From positions 1 to 31,282 of IMG/VR virus record IMGVR_UViG_3300037520_000528: 31,282 nt of DNA, one strand, 5' to 3'. This document shows, piece after piece, positions 1-6,731 of the stretch. Position 1 is the stretch's first letter. Every line of letters begins with the position of its first letter. The DNA is from a virus. The position numbers and the translations under genes are program-made. Under the pieces are notes generated by a model. It had not been told where the DNA came from and ran no database searches. It saw only the letters and a program-made list of their open reading frames with translations.

Positions 1-1
1 C

Positions 2-655
2 AACTTAGATAATCAAACTATTAAAAACGTAGCTGGTTTTGTTTATGAGTACGTTTTAGAAAATTATAAGGGTGCAACACTATCCGAGCTAAAAAAAGCG
101 TTTAAAATGGGAATAAGTGGTGAATTCGGTGAATTTGTAGGGTTTGGTACTGTAACATTCACTAAGTTTATTAAAAGTTACATGAGCTATTCAAAACGAG
201 AACAAGCTATTAAAGAATGGTTTAAATACCAAACACCAACAACTGAAAAACCAATCACTAAGTTTTTTGAGCAAAATTTACAGATAGCTAAATACTTTTT
301 TTCAATATGTGAAGAAAAAAACTCTGAACGATTCCATACAATAATAAACCATGAAGACAATGTAATGCATCTACCTTCTATTTATGAGTTCCTATATGCT
401 AATTATCAAATATCATTTACAGATGAAAGCAAAGAAATAATTAAGAAAAATGCTAAGATTAAATACAATAATTATATTAAAAAGTCAGGATTAAAAGATG
501 CTGATGCAAAAGGTTATCAAAACATAATTACTTCAGTAATAGATAATCAAAACAAAACATTTGACAATTATGTTAAAACACAGGCTTTAATCTTCTTAAC
601 TTTAAAACTAAAGAAACAAAATAAAACATTTGATAATTTAAAATCTTTAAAATGA
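2..655 (+). CDS. Conserved phage hypothetical protein, 5' end missing
   Basis: The reading frame is open from base 2 of the window, well upstream of the first in-frame ATG at 107, so the gene very probably begins outside the window. The visible product has about 217 residues. The segment around the ATG (pattern G-I-S-G-E-F-G-E-F-x-G-F, then T-F-x-K-F-I-K-S-Y) resembles a short conserved block that I associate with small proteins next to replication or recombination genes of Bacteroidota phages; this is family memory, not a search result. The rest is Lys/Asn-rich and predicted helical, with no catalytic motif that I recognise. The stop overlaps the next start (ATGA at 652-655), which suggests one transcription unit with the small genes downstream. 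Function unknown. Confidence 0.75.
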   Translation, partial: NLDNQTIKNVAGFVYEYVLENYKGATLSELKKAFKMGISGEFGEFVGFGTVTFTKFIKSYMSYSKREQAIKEWFKYQTPTTEKPITKFFEQNLQIAKYFFSICEEKNSERFHTIINHEDNVMHLPSIYEFLYANYQISFTDESKEIIKKNAKIKYNNYIKKSGLKDADAKGYQNIITSVIDNQNKTFDNYVKTQALIFLTLKLKKQNKTFDNLKSLK

Positions 656-825
656 AATATAAATTAAAAATTTGGGAATGTAATTCTAAAGGTCAAGAAA
701 AAATAGCTGATATATTTTTATTTAATACTATTGAGGAATTAAGAGAATATGTTAAAAATATAAATTTAGAAATGAAACCTTATAAAATGAATAAAAAAAC
801 AAAAGGATATTCTATAACATCATAA
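652..825 (+). CDS. Small hypothetical protein (57 aa)
   Basis: A 57-codon ORF starts at the ATG that overlaps the stop of the previous gene (ATGA). The product begins MKYKLKIWECNSKG and ends with a basic tail. The alternation of charged and hydrophobic residues looks protein-like rather than random, and the coupled start is typical of this phage. No domain recognised. It may be a small early or accessory phage protein. Support rests on the ATGA junction and on the lack of any other gene in this stretch. Confidence 0.55.
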   Translation: MKYKLKIWECNSKGQEKIADIFLFNTIEELREYVKNINLEMKPYKMNKKTKGYSITS

Positions 826-837
826 AAACAAATAAAC

Positions 838-987
838 ATGAAAACAAACAATCAAACAAATCTATCACTAATTTGTAAAACAGAATGGTGGGTAAAAAAA
901 TTAGATGTAAACTCAATAAGAGGAACATTCGACTGGAATCAATACATGAAATATTTAAAAGCTTTACAGAATAATGAAAAAAAATAA
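838..987 (+). CDS. Small hypothetical protein (49 aa)
   Basis: A 49-codon ORF follows 12 bases after the previous stop. The upstream sequence is A-rich (aaaaacaaataaac before ATG), which is the usual leader type for Bacteroidota translation starts and for other genes in this window. The product has an aromatic patch (E-W-W-V-K-K) and a short F-D-W-N-x-Y motif. It overlaps the next gene by 14 bases in another frame. No family recognised. Confidence 0.5.
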   Translation: MKTNNQTNLSLICKTEWWVKKLDVNSIRGTFDWNQYMKYLKALQNNEKK

Positions 988-1258
988 TATAACAGTTCTT
1001 TCATCATTACTAAATAGTGGAGAAAGCTATCAAGAAAAAAAATCAAAAGAGTTTGCTAATATTTTAAAAGAAATAATTGAAAAACATATTATTCCAAAGT
1101 TTGGAAGTAAACTTACCATGTCAATAGAACAAGGTTTATTTACATCTGGTGAATATGGTAGTTACAGAATTCCTTTTATAGATGAATCAAAAAAAGAAGT
1201 ATGCTATATTATAGCTGATACAATAATTGGAGAGTGGAAAGTTTATGAAAAAAAGTGA
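974..1258 (+). CDS. Hypothetical protein (94 aa)
   Basis: A 94-residue soluble protein with an N-terminal helical, Lys/Glu-rich part (about residues 15-45) and a C-terminal part that reads as beta strands (Y-R-I-P-F-I, V-C-Y-I-I-A-D, I-I-G-E-W-K-V-Y). No signal peptide, membrane segment or catalytic motif is visible. It overlaps the ORF upstream by 14 bases and a tiny ORF downstream by 14 bases, as in a compact phage operon. Function unknown; a start a few codons further in cannot be excluded. Confidence 0.65.
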   Translation: MKKNNITVLSSLLNSGESYQEKKSKEFANILKEIIEKHIIPKFGSKLTMSIEQGLFTSGEYGSYRIPFIDESKKEVCYIIADTIIGEWKVYEKK

Positions 1259-1316
1259 TTATCAATTAATTTTGTTTGCTATCTTTTTAATTATATCTTT
1301 GTTATTAAATAGCTGA
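1245..1316 (+). CDS. Possible tiny membrane peptide (23 aa)
   Basis: ATG at 1245, inside the end of the previous gene, opens a 23-codon frame: a charged N-terminus (MKKSDY) and then an almost uninterrupted hydrophobic stretch (LILFAIFLIISLLL) ending N-S. That is the architecture of a single-pass phage micropeptide. The stop lies two bases before the next start. An AT-rich genome readily gives Leu/Ile/Phe-rich random frames, so the call rests on position and on the clean charge-then-membrane layout. Confidence 0.3.
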   Translation: MKKSDYQLILFAIFLIISLLLNS

Positions 1317-1318
1317 GA

Positions 1319-1897
1319 ATGAAAATCCAAAAAGTAAAAATTACTGCGATAAAAAGCAATCCAAACAATCCACGATTAATTAAGGATGACAAGTTCCATA
1401 AATTAGTTAAGTCTATTAAAGAATTTCCTCAAATGCTTGAGTTAAGACCAATAGTCGTAAATGATGAAATGGTTATACTTGGTGGCAACATGAGACACAA
1501 AGCTTGTATTGAAGCTGGGTTAAAAGAAGTAACAATTGTAAAAGCAAGTGAATTAACCGAAGAACAGCAAAAGGAATTTATAATTAAAGATAATGTAGGG
1601 TTTGGTGAATGGGACTTTGATATGTTGGCAAATGAATGGAATGCTGAAAGTTTAGAAGAGTGGGGATTGGATGTTTGGAAAGCACCAGTTGATGTTGATT
1701 ACTCTATATTAGATGATGAAGACGTTTCTGAACAATTAGAGCAAATGACTGATGGTGTTAAAAAAGCTATTCAGATTGAATTTGAATCTGAACATTATGA
1801 ACAAGCATTTGAACTTGTAAAATTCTGGAGGGATAAAAAAGCTTATGTAGGCGGTATGATAATGGAATATTTAAAAGCTGAAAAAGATAAATTATGA
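1319..1897 (+). CDS. ParB-like nuclease-fold protein
   Basis: The 192-residue product has the ParB N-terminal (ParB/Srx fold) signature: N-P-N-N-P-R near residues 15-20, R-P-I-V-V near 43-47, and the key G-G-N-M-R-H-K-A box near 55-62. After it comes an E-x-x-x-F-I-I-K-D-N-x-G-x-G-E-W-D segment (residues 84-99), found in phage ParB-like proteins and in ParB-DNA methylase fusions. The C-terminal 90 residues are acidic and lack the helix-turn-helix of chromosomal ParB, so a role in plasmid-type partition is unlikely. Proteins of this kind often sit beside the terminase in Bacteroidota phages and are thought to act on DNA (nuclease or modification-linked); the activity here is inferred. Its stop overlaps the methyltransferase start (ATGA at 1894). 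Confidence 0.85.
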   Translation: MKIQKVKITAIKSNPNNPRLIKDDKFHKLVKSIKEFPQMLELRPIVVNDEMVILGGNMRHKACIEAGLKEVTIVKASELTEEQQKEFIIKDNVGFGEWDFDMLANEWNAESLEEWGLDVWKAPVDVDYSILDDEDVSEQLEQMTDGVKKAIQIEFESEHYEQAFELVKFWRDKKAYVGGMIMEYLKAEKDKL

Positions 1898-2592
1898 AGT
1901 TATTAAAATCAGAAATAAACGGAATTAAATTTTATCATAGAGAAGGAATGTCAGACCTTAAAACTTTTAATGAAGTCATAGGAAATGAAACTTATTTAAA
2001 AAAAGGAATGACAATTAAACAAGGTGAAACTTGGATGGATTGTGGTGGAAATGTAGGTGCATTTACTTTATTAGCTTGTTCAAAAGGTGCAAAAGTTACA
2101 GTTTATGAACCAGATCCGTTTAATTGCGATATGATTAAAAACAATTTAAAGTTAAATGGTTTTGAAGCTGAGATAAAACAAGTAGCCTTAGTTCATGATA
2201 ATAGAAAAGAAGTTATTTTATTTATTGGTAACAATGGCAATGTTTGGAGAAATTCAATAGTAAAGAAATGGAATAACAAAGGTTTAAAAGTATCTTGTTT
2301 AAATTTTGATGCTGAAGCTAAAAACTTTGATTGTTGCAAAATGGATATTGAGGGTGCTGAAATGTTAATTTTAGAAAATACAAATAAGGTATTTAATAAA
2401 TTAGTTTATGAGTGGAGTTTTGATATTGACGATAGTTTGCCACGTTTTTGGAATATAATTGAAAAGCATCAAAAACAATATTCAGATTTAAAAGATGTCG
2501 GTAATACTGGCAAATTTAAAAGTCGTGATTATGATGTTTGGCAAAAGTCTTGGTTTCCTGCGTGTACTAATGTTTTTGCATTTAATAAATAA
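1894..2592 (+). CDS. FkbM-type SAM-dependent methyltransferase
   Basis: 232 residues with a class I Rossmann methyltransferase layout. Motif I is M-D-C-G-G-N-V-G-A (about 48-56), motif II is the acidic end of strand 2 in V-Y-E-P-D (70-74), and the FkbM hallmark K-M-D-I-E-G-A-E (149-156) is clear. FkbM enzymes usually O-methylate sugars or natural products using S-adenosylmethionine. The gene is translationally coupled to the ParB-like gene and followed, three bases after its stop, by a dioxygenase-like gene. The trio suggests modification of DNA or of a glycan. The substrate cannot be read from sequence; the glycosyltransferase block at 17.9-22.4 kb could supply one. Confidence 0.88.
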   Translation: MKLLKSEINGIKFYHREGMSDLKTFNEVIGNETYLKKGMTIKQGETWMDCGGNVGAFTLLACSKGAKVTVYEPDPFNCDMIKNNLKLNGFEAEIKQVALVHDNRKEVILFIGNNGNVWRNSIVKKWNNKGLKVSCLNFDAEAKNFDCCKMDIEGAEMLILENTNKVFNKLVYEWSFDIDDSLPRFWNIIEKHQKQYSDLKDVGNTGKFKSRDYDVWQKSWFPACTNVFAFNK

Positions 2593-2595
2593 TAT

Positions 2596-3396
2596 ATGAA
2601 ACGTATAGATTTAATTGAGGTAAAGCATAATCGTAAAATTGGCGAAGCGTGTGAATATATCGAGCCTAATGTAACTGAAGATTGTATTTTTTATGTAGAT
2701 AATGAACCTATCGGTTTTTACTTAACTAAGATGCCTGAGAAGATGTGTAAACTTGCTGACTTAGCAAATGCTGAGTTTAGAAGTAAGAATGTGCCTAAAT
2801 CATTAATGGCAAGAGCTGGTAAGTTAAGAGCTTTACAAATGGGTAAAACAAAAGATGAAGCTAACGCAATTGATGTAGAACAGTATTCAACAATTATTGG
2901 TTCTGTGCCACCCAAAGCATTAATGAGAAGGGAATATAAAAATAGAAGTTCTGTTCATTCAGTAAAGTCAGCACAAACATTTATAAAGGCTATGTTATTA
3001 CTCGCTAAAGAAAGCGAACAACTTATTAAAGAATTACTGCCAAAACAATACGAACAACAAATTGAATTGTTTAAAGATGTTCCTGAAAAATGGAGATTTG
3101 GAAACTTATTTACAAGTTCAATTTCAAACTTTAATATTTCAGCCAACTTTCATAGAGATGCTGGTAATATAGTTGGTGCAGTTAATGTAATCATTTGTAA
3201 AAAACATAATTCAAAAGGTGGCGATTTACATGTGCCTGATTATAACGCTACAATAGGACAGCAAGATAATTCTATTTTAGTTTATCCTGCATGGAGAAAC
3301 GTACATGGTGTAACTCCTATAATACCAATTCACAAAGACGGATATAGAAATTCACTTATTTTTTACCCATTAAAAGCATTTAAAGGATTAGATTAA
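2596..3396 (+). CDS. 2-oxoglutarate/Fe(II) oxygenase-like protein, TET/JBP-like
   Basis: The 266-residue product has an all-alpha N-terminal half (to about residue 165) and a C-terminal double-stranded-beta-helix-like half. The C-terminal half carries a plausible iron and cosubstrate set: H186-x-D188 in F-H-R-D-A-G-N, H237 in V-H-G-V-T-P, and R251 in Y-R-N-S-L-I-F-Y. Between them lie G-G-D-L-x-V-P (208-214) and a D-N-S-I-L-V-Y strand. This order (HxD, GG..P, HG, R) is that of the TET/JBP nucleic-acid dioxygenases, which hydroxylate 5-methylcytosine or thymine. The family call is from motif order only; another 2OG oxygenase or a non-catalytic relative is possible. It follows the ParB-like and FkbM genes and precedes the terminase, a setting that fits DNA base modification before packaging. 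Confidence 0.6.
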   Translation: MKRIDLIEVKHNRKIGEACEYIEPNVTEDCIFYVDNEPIGFYLTKMPEKMCKLADLANAEFRSKNVPKSLMARAGKLRALQMGKTKDEANAIDVEQYSTIIGSVPPKALMRREYKNRSSVHSVKSAQTFIKAMLLLAKESEQLIKELLPKQYEQQIELFKDVPEKWRFGNLFTSSISNFNISANFHRDAGNIVGAVNVIICKKHNSKGGDLHVPDYNATIGQQDNSILVYPAWRNVHGVTPIIPIHKDGYRNSLIFYPLKAFKGLD

Positions 3397-3408
3397 AAAT
3401 ATAAAATT

Positions 3409-3744
3409 ATGCCAAGAAAAGGAGGAGTTCCTGAAAATCTTAAACCATTTAAGAAAGGACACGATGAAAGAAGAAACATGAAAGGAGCACCAGCTAAAAT
3501 TCCTTCATTAGACCAATTACTTGCTGAAGTTTTAGGAGAAGAAAAAGAAGGTATCGAAGCTGCAAAAGCAATCTTAATGGCACTAAGAGCAAAAGCGGTG
3601 AAAGGAGACACAAAAGCAGCTGAAATTTTATTAGATAGAGCATACGGAAAAGCAAAACAAACAATTGACCAAAATACAAACTTACAAGCCTTTACTATTA
3701 ATTTAATCAATCCTGAAGATATTAATAAAGTAAATAATCTGTGA
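3409..3744 (+). CDS. terS: Small terminase subunit-like protein (DUF5681-like)
   Basis: A 111-residue basic protein directly upstream of the large terminase. The N-terminus has the motif K-K-G-H-D-E-R-R-N-M-K-G-A-P (about 20-33), matching the G-x-R-N-x-x-G pattern of DUF5681 proteins, which sit at the small-terminase position in many phages. The middle is helical (E-x-A-A-K-A-I-L-M-A-L-R-A-K-A), followed by G-D-T-K-A-A-E-I-L-L-D-R-A-Y-G-K, typical of this family, where repeated helices form the oligomeric DNA-recognition ring. The expected role is to bind the packaging start and to stimulate the large subunit. The assignment combines motif and position. Confidence 0.75.
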   Translation: MPRKGGVPENLKPFKKGHDERRNMKGAPAKIPSLDQLLAEVLGEEKEGIEAAKAILMALRAKAVKGDTKAAEILLDRAYGKAKQTIDQNTNLQAFTINLINPEDINKVNNL

Positions 3745-3751
3745 AAATTCA

Positions 3752-4912
3752 GTGAACACGACAAATGTATTTAGTAAACTTTTAACAGCAGATACAAGGC
3801 TTATAATTAGTCAGGGTGGAACTTCATCCAGTAAAACATACTCAACACTTCAATTACTTTATTTAATAGCTTATAAAAGGCAAGGAACTCACATCTCAAT
3901 AGTAAGTGAAACACTCCCACATTTAAAAAGAGGAGCAATGAGGGACTTTTTTAAAATATTAAAAGAAGATAACCTTTATTCAGAAAAAAATCATAACAAG
4001 TCAGGAAACATTTATAACATAGGGGATTCAATAATTGAATTTTTTAGTGCAGATAATGGAGACAAAGTAAGGGGAGCAAGAAGGGATTACTTATTTATAA
4101 ATGAGTGCAACAATGTAAGTTTTGAAACTTATAACCAATTAGAAGTAAGAACAAAGAATCAAATCTATTTAGATTACAATCCAAGCCATGAATTTTGGGT
4201 ACATGAAAACCTTTTAAGAAATGAAGTTGAACACACATTTATCAAATCAACTTATAAAGACAATCCTTACTTAGATAATAATATAGTTAAGTCAATTGAA
4301 AGTAGAAGATTAACAGACCCAAACTGGTGGCGTGTATTTGGTGAAGGTGAACTTGGATTTGCTGAAAGTTTAATTTTCACACATTGGAAACAAACAAAAA
4401 GTATTCCTGAAGGAAATGTAGCTTATGGGCTTGACTTTGGTTATAACCACCCAACAGCATTAGTTAAAGTTACAGAACACGATGGAAAGTTTTATGCTGA
4501 ACAATTGATTTATGAAAGCCACATGACTAACCAACAATTAATTGAAAGGCTTAAACAATTAAATATTAACCGAACAGCAGAGATATTTGCAGACTATTCA
4601 AGACCTGAAAGCATACGTGAAATATATTTAGCTGGGTTTAATATAAAAGATGCTGTAAAGGATGTTAAAAAAGGAATTGACTCGGTTAAATCAAAGGAAC
4701 TTTACATTCATGAATCTTCTGTGGATTTAATTAAAGAATTACGTTCTTATTCATGGAAAAAAGACCGTAACGAAAAACTACTTGAAGAGCCTATAAAAAT
4801 AAATGATGACGCCTGTGATGCTTTAAGATATTGCATACATACATGGAAAGCTCCACAAATTACATTTATGAAACCAAAAATTACTAACTTTGGAAGCCGA
4901 AACAATTACTAA
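3752..4912 (+). CDS. terL: Large terminase subunit (packaging ATPase and nuclease)
   Basis: 386 residues of the PBSX-like terminase group. The ATPase half shows Walker A G-G-T-S-S-S-K-T (22-29), Walker B Y-L-F-I-N-E (113-118, catalytic Glu118) and a coupling-type segment D-Y-N-P (141-144). The RNase H-like nuclease half has Asp228 in G-L-D-F-G-Y, Asp281 in F-A-D-Y-S, and a C-terminal D-D-A-C-D-A cluster (352-357). The motor pumps DNA into the prohead and cuts concatemers. The start is GTG at 3752, seven bases after the small subunit stop; no ATG lies suitably close, and the Walker A spacing from this start is normal. Length is slightly short for the family (usually 400-450), but all motifs are present. 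Confidence 0.93.
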   Translation: MNTTNVFSKLLTADTRLIISQGGTSSSKTYSTLQLLYLIAYKRQGTHISIVSETLPHLKRGAMRDFFKILKEDNLYSEKNHNKSGNIYNIGDSIIEFFSADNGDKVRGARRDYLFINECNNVSFETYNQLEVRTKNQIYLDYNPSHEFWVHENLLRNEVEHTFIKSTYKDNPYLDNNIVKSIESRRLTDPNWWRVFGEGELGFAESLIFTHWKQTKSIPEGNVAYGLDFGYNHPTALVKVTEHDGKFYAEQLIYESHMTNQQLIERLKQLNINRTAEIFADYSRPESIREIYLAGFNIKDAVKDVKKGIDSVKSKELYIHESSVDLIKELRSYSWKKDRNEKLLEEPIKINDDACDALRYCIHTWKAPQITFMKPKITNFGSRNNY

Positions 4913-5463
4913 TGATAAAAGCGGATATTAAAGGAAAGGAATATGAAATTCCAACAAGTTGGGCAGATGTGCCTTACATTAAAGCAATTGAAGTAATAAA
5001 GATAAAAGAACCTGATTTAGCTTTATGTAAATTAATAGGAATTGAAATAGAAGAACTTAACAGCCTTCAAAACAAGTCAGTTGCTATTCTTTATAATTGC
5101 GTTCAATTTATTACTGATGTTTCAATAATGGAATCAAATGAGCCAAAAGAAAAATACAAAGATTTTGACTATGGTTCTAAAAGTTATGGTGATACCGAAA
5201 AAGTAAGAAACATTATAAGCCAAAATTCAGATAAAAACTTTTTGGATTTAGCACCTGAAATAATTAAACACTTAACTGGTGACGATATTAGCAATGAACC
5301 ATTTAGTGAAGTAATTGGAACTGTAGGTTTTTTTTTAAATCAATGGATGATTTCTATAAGCAATATTCAGAACTTAATGAAAGCAGTAGGGATGAAAAAC
5401 AACTTATTGCAGGAATTGAAAGAATCGACCGATTCGGAAGCTTCGGTACTTACGTTGAATTAG
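4912..5463 (+). CDS. Probable tail assembly chaperone, short (frame 0) product
   Basis: A 183-residue protein beginning at the A shared with the terminase stop (taATG). Its N-terminal part (residues 1-60) reads as beta then helix (K-G-K-E-Y-E-I-P-T-S-W, L-A-L-C-K-L-I-G-I). I recognise no motif beyond general likeness to small Bacteroidota phage proteins at the start of tail modules. The key evidence is gene layout: a second ORF overlaps its last 121 bases in the -1 frame, and a T TTT TTA heptamer lies in this gene's frame at 5331-5337. This is the classic arrangement of lambda G/GT-type tail chaperones, which coat the tape measure protein during tail assembly. The short product would end in a C-terminus specific to frame 0 (residues 143-183). 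Confidence 0.55.
   Translation: MIKADIKGKEYEIPTSWADVPYIKAIEVIKIKEPDLALCKLIGIEIEELNSLQNKSVAILYNCVQFITDVSIMESNEPKEKYKDFDYGSKSYGDTEKVRNIISQNSDKNFLDLAPEIIKHLTGDDISNEPFSEVIGTVGFFLNQWMISISNIQNLMKAVGMKNNLLQELKESTDSEASVLTLN
5331..5337 (+). promoter_or_regulatory. Candidate -1 ribosomal frameshift site T TTT TTA
   Basis: A run of nine T (5328-5336) followed by A gives T TTT TTA with the two codons TTT (5332-5334) and TTA (5335-5337) in the frame of the upstream gene. A slip of -1 reads on as AAA TCA ATG GAT and stays open to the stop at 5589-5591, giving a fusion of about 226 residues. T TTT TTA is a known X XXY YYZ slippery heptamer (the HIV-1 type). I see no clear stimulatory stem-loop just downstream, so efficiency is uncertain. 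Confidence 0.5.
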
Positions 5464-5591
5464 CAAGAAGAGGGGCTTTAGGTAGCACTATTGATGAGGT
5501 TTTAAAACAAACTACAAGAGTTGTTTATCATTTATTACTTTATGATAAATTAAAGTCAGATTATGAACGAGAATTAATAAAACAGAAATGA
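5343..5591 (+). CDS. Tail chaperone -1 frame extension or separate small protein
   Basis: This frame runs -1 relative to the gene above and is open from before the slippery site. It encodes a charged helical domain: F-Y-K-Q-Y-S-E-L, then I-A-G-I-E-R-I-D-R-F-G-S-F-G-T-Y (about residues 24-39), A-R-R-G-A-L and a C-terminal Y-D-K-L-K-S-D-Y-E-R-E-L. Similar short proteins occur just after the first tail chaperone gene in Bacteroidota phages. Two readings are possible: a T-type extension made by -1 frameshifting at 5331-5337, or independent translation from ATG 5343, six bases after the slip site. The 121-base dual-coding overlap favours the first. The stop is coupled to the next gene (ATGA at 5588). 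Confidence 0.6.
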   Translation: MDDFYKQYSELNESSRDEKQLIAGIERIDRFGSFGTYVELARRGALGSTIDEVLKQTTRVVYHLLLYDKLKSDYERELIKQK

Positions 5592-5761
5592 AGCCAACAG
5601 AATGTGCCTTTTATTTAATTGGAAAGTTTTATATTAATACTGTAATAAGGAGCAAAGAGGAAGCCATCAAATGTAGTATTTTAGCAATTGATGAAATATT
5701 AAAAGATACCACAAAACAAGAATATTGGATTGAGGTAAAAGAAATACTTAACAAGCTATGA
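5588..5761 (+). CDS. Small helical phage protein (57 aa), paralogue of the gene at 30959
   Basis: A 57-codon ORF with ATGA coupling on both sides (start 5588, stop overlapping ATG 5758). The product has the pattern K-C-S-I-L-A-I-D-E-I-L (about 28-38) and ends Y-W-I-E-V-K-E-I-L-N-K-L. The protein at 30959-31159 carries the same pattern (K-Q-C-A-I-I-A-V-N-E-I-I and Y-W-I-E-V-K-L-E-I-E-K-L), so the two are clearly related. Short proteins of this type are frequent in Bacteroidota phages; the role is unknown. The similarity is the best evidence that this untracked small ORF is real. Confidence 0.7.
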   Translation: MKPTECAFYLIGKFYINTVIRSKEEAIKCSILAIDEILKDTTKQEYWIEVKEILNKL

Positions 5762-6201
5762 CTATAATTCAAAATATTAGAGAATCAGTAAATAATTGCC
5801 CTTCAATAACAAATCCTTTATTTGTTCATGGTAGAAGTTCAGATACTGCATTAGATTCAGCAAAAGAACTTAATATTGGTACATTTGTTTATTTAGAACC
5901 AATTACTAAAACAATAGGCATTACAGACCAATTTAAAACTGATGCAATTGTAATTGGTTTTTTAACACAGGATGAACCTGATTCTGAAAGTGATGAGGTA
6001 ATAAATGAGGAAAGCCAATTATCAATGGAAGAAAAGATTGCACAAATGGAAACTGAATCTATTGCTTGGTTAAATTACTTTTTAGATAATTATACTTATT
6101 CAATTTCAGGAACTTTTACTTTGCAGCCTGTTTATAGAATTAAAGGTGTTATGACTGGGGTTTTATTAACATTAACAGTTATTGAGCCAAATCAATGCTA
6201 A
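5758..6201 (+). CDS. Probable tail completion / neck protein
   Basis: A 147-residue protein between the chaperone pair and an HK97-gp10-like gene, the usual place of tail terminator or head-tail joining genes. The N-terminus (N-I-R-E-S-V-N-N-C-P) and the strand-rich C-terminus (Y-T-Y-S-I-S-G-T-F-T-L-Q-P-V-Y-R, then G-V-L-L-T-L-T-V-I-E) enclose an acidic linker (about 78-92, D-E-P-D-S-E-S-D-E). The alternating alpha/beta layout is compatible with a tail terminator ring protein. No catalytic or membrane feature is visible. The assignment is positional. The stop overlaps the next start by seven bases. Confidence 0.5.
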   Translation: MTIIQNIRESVNNCPSITNPLFVHGRSSDTALDSAKELNIGTFVYLEPITKTIGITDQFKTDAIVIGFLTQDEPDSESDEVINEESQLSMEEKIAQMETESIAWLNYFLDNYTYSISGTFTLQPVYRIKGVMTGVLLTLTVIEPNQC

Positions 6202-6731
6202 CTTTAAGCCAACAGATTTTGATAGAACAATTTGCTCAAAAAGTTATTACTGACTTAAGAATAGTTTTAAAAACAAAGCCTATTCCAAGAAAGTCGGTAA
6301 GATATGAGCAAGGCAAAAGAATTGAAAAAACTTTTTCAGCTCCAGTAAGTGCAAGTGGAAGATTAGCTAATAGTTTACGTTATGAAATTACAGATACTCA
6401 ATTAATAATTTGGGGTGAAGATTATATTTATTTTTCTATTTATGGAAGAGCACCAACAACAAAAGCTGGTTCAGGAACTGTAAAGGATAAAATAAAACAA
6501 TGGATTAAAGATAAAGGAATTACAAGTGATATTTCAGAAAATCAATTAGCTTATTTAATTAGTCGCAAAATACATAGAGAAGGAAATTCAATTTATTTAT
6601 TTAGTGGAAAAAAGAATACAGGCTTATTAGATAATGTAATAACAAATGAAATGGTTAAGCAGTTTAATGATAAATTTACAAAACAAATAGAAGCGGATAT
6701 TGCAGCCGAATTTAATAAGGACTTAGGATAA
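6195..6731 (+). CDS. HK97 gp10-like tail completion / neck protein
   Basis: 178 residues. The stretch S-A-S-G-R-L-A-N-S-L-R-Y-E-I (about 52-65) followed by I-I-W-G-E-D-Y-I-Y-F-S-I-Y-G-R-A-P (71-87) matches the S-G-x-L-x-x-S-I ... V-x-x-x-x-x-Y-x-x-x-x-E-x-G pattern of HK97 gp10-like and related virion morphogenesis proteins that bridge the neck and the tail. The middle part is basic (V-K-D-K-I-K-Q-W-I-K-D-K-G) and the C-terminus helical. Expected role: completing the head-tail interface or the tail end. The family call is by motif; the exact place in the virion is inferred. Confidence 0.6.
   Translation: MLTLSQQILIEQFAQKVITDLRIVLKTKPIPRKSVRYEQGKRIEKTFSAPVSASGRLANSLRYEITDTQLIIWGEDYIYFSIYGRAPTTKAGSGTVKDKIKQWIKDKGITSDISENQLAYLISRKIHREGNSIYLFSGKKNTGLLDNVITNEMVKQFNDKFTKQIEADIAAEFNKDLG

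Noticed and set aside
838-1258. Frameshift fusion of the 49- and 94-codon ORFs at an A8 run
   Set aside because: The change needed is +1 (or -2), there is no -1 slippery register, and the 14-base overlap is ordinary.
3393-3764. Minus-strand ORF of 123 codons opposite the small terminase
   Set aside because: Hydrophobic, Ser/Phe-rich shadow of the plus-strand Lys/Glu/Ala-rich gene; the plus frame has the DUF5681-type motif and continuous coupling.
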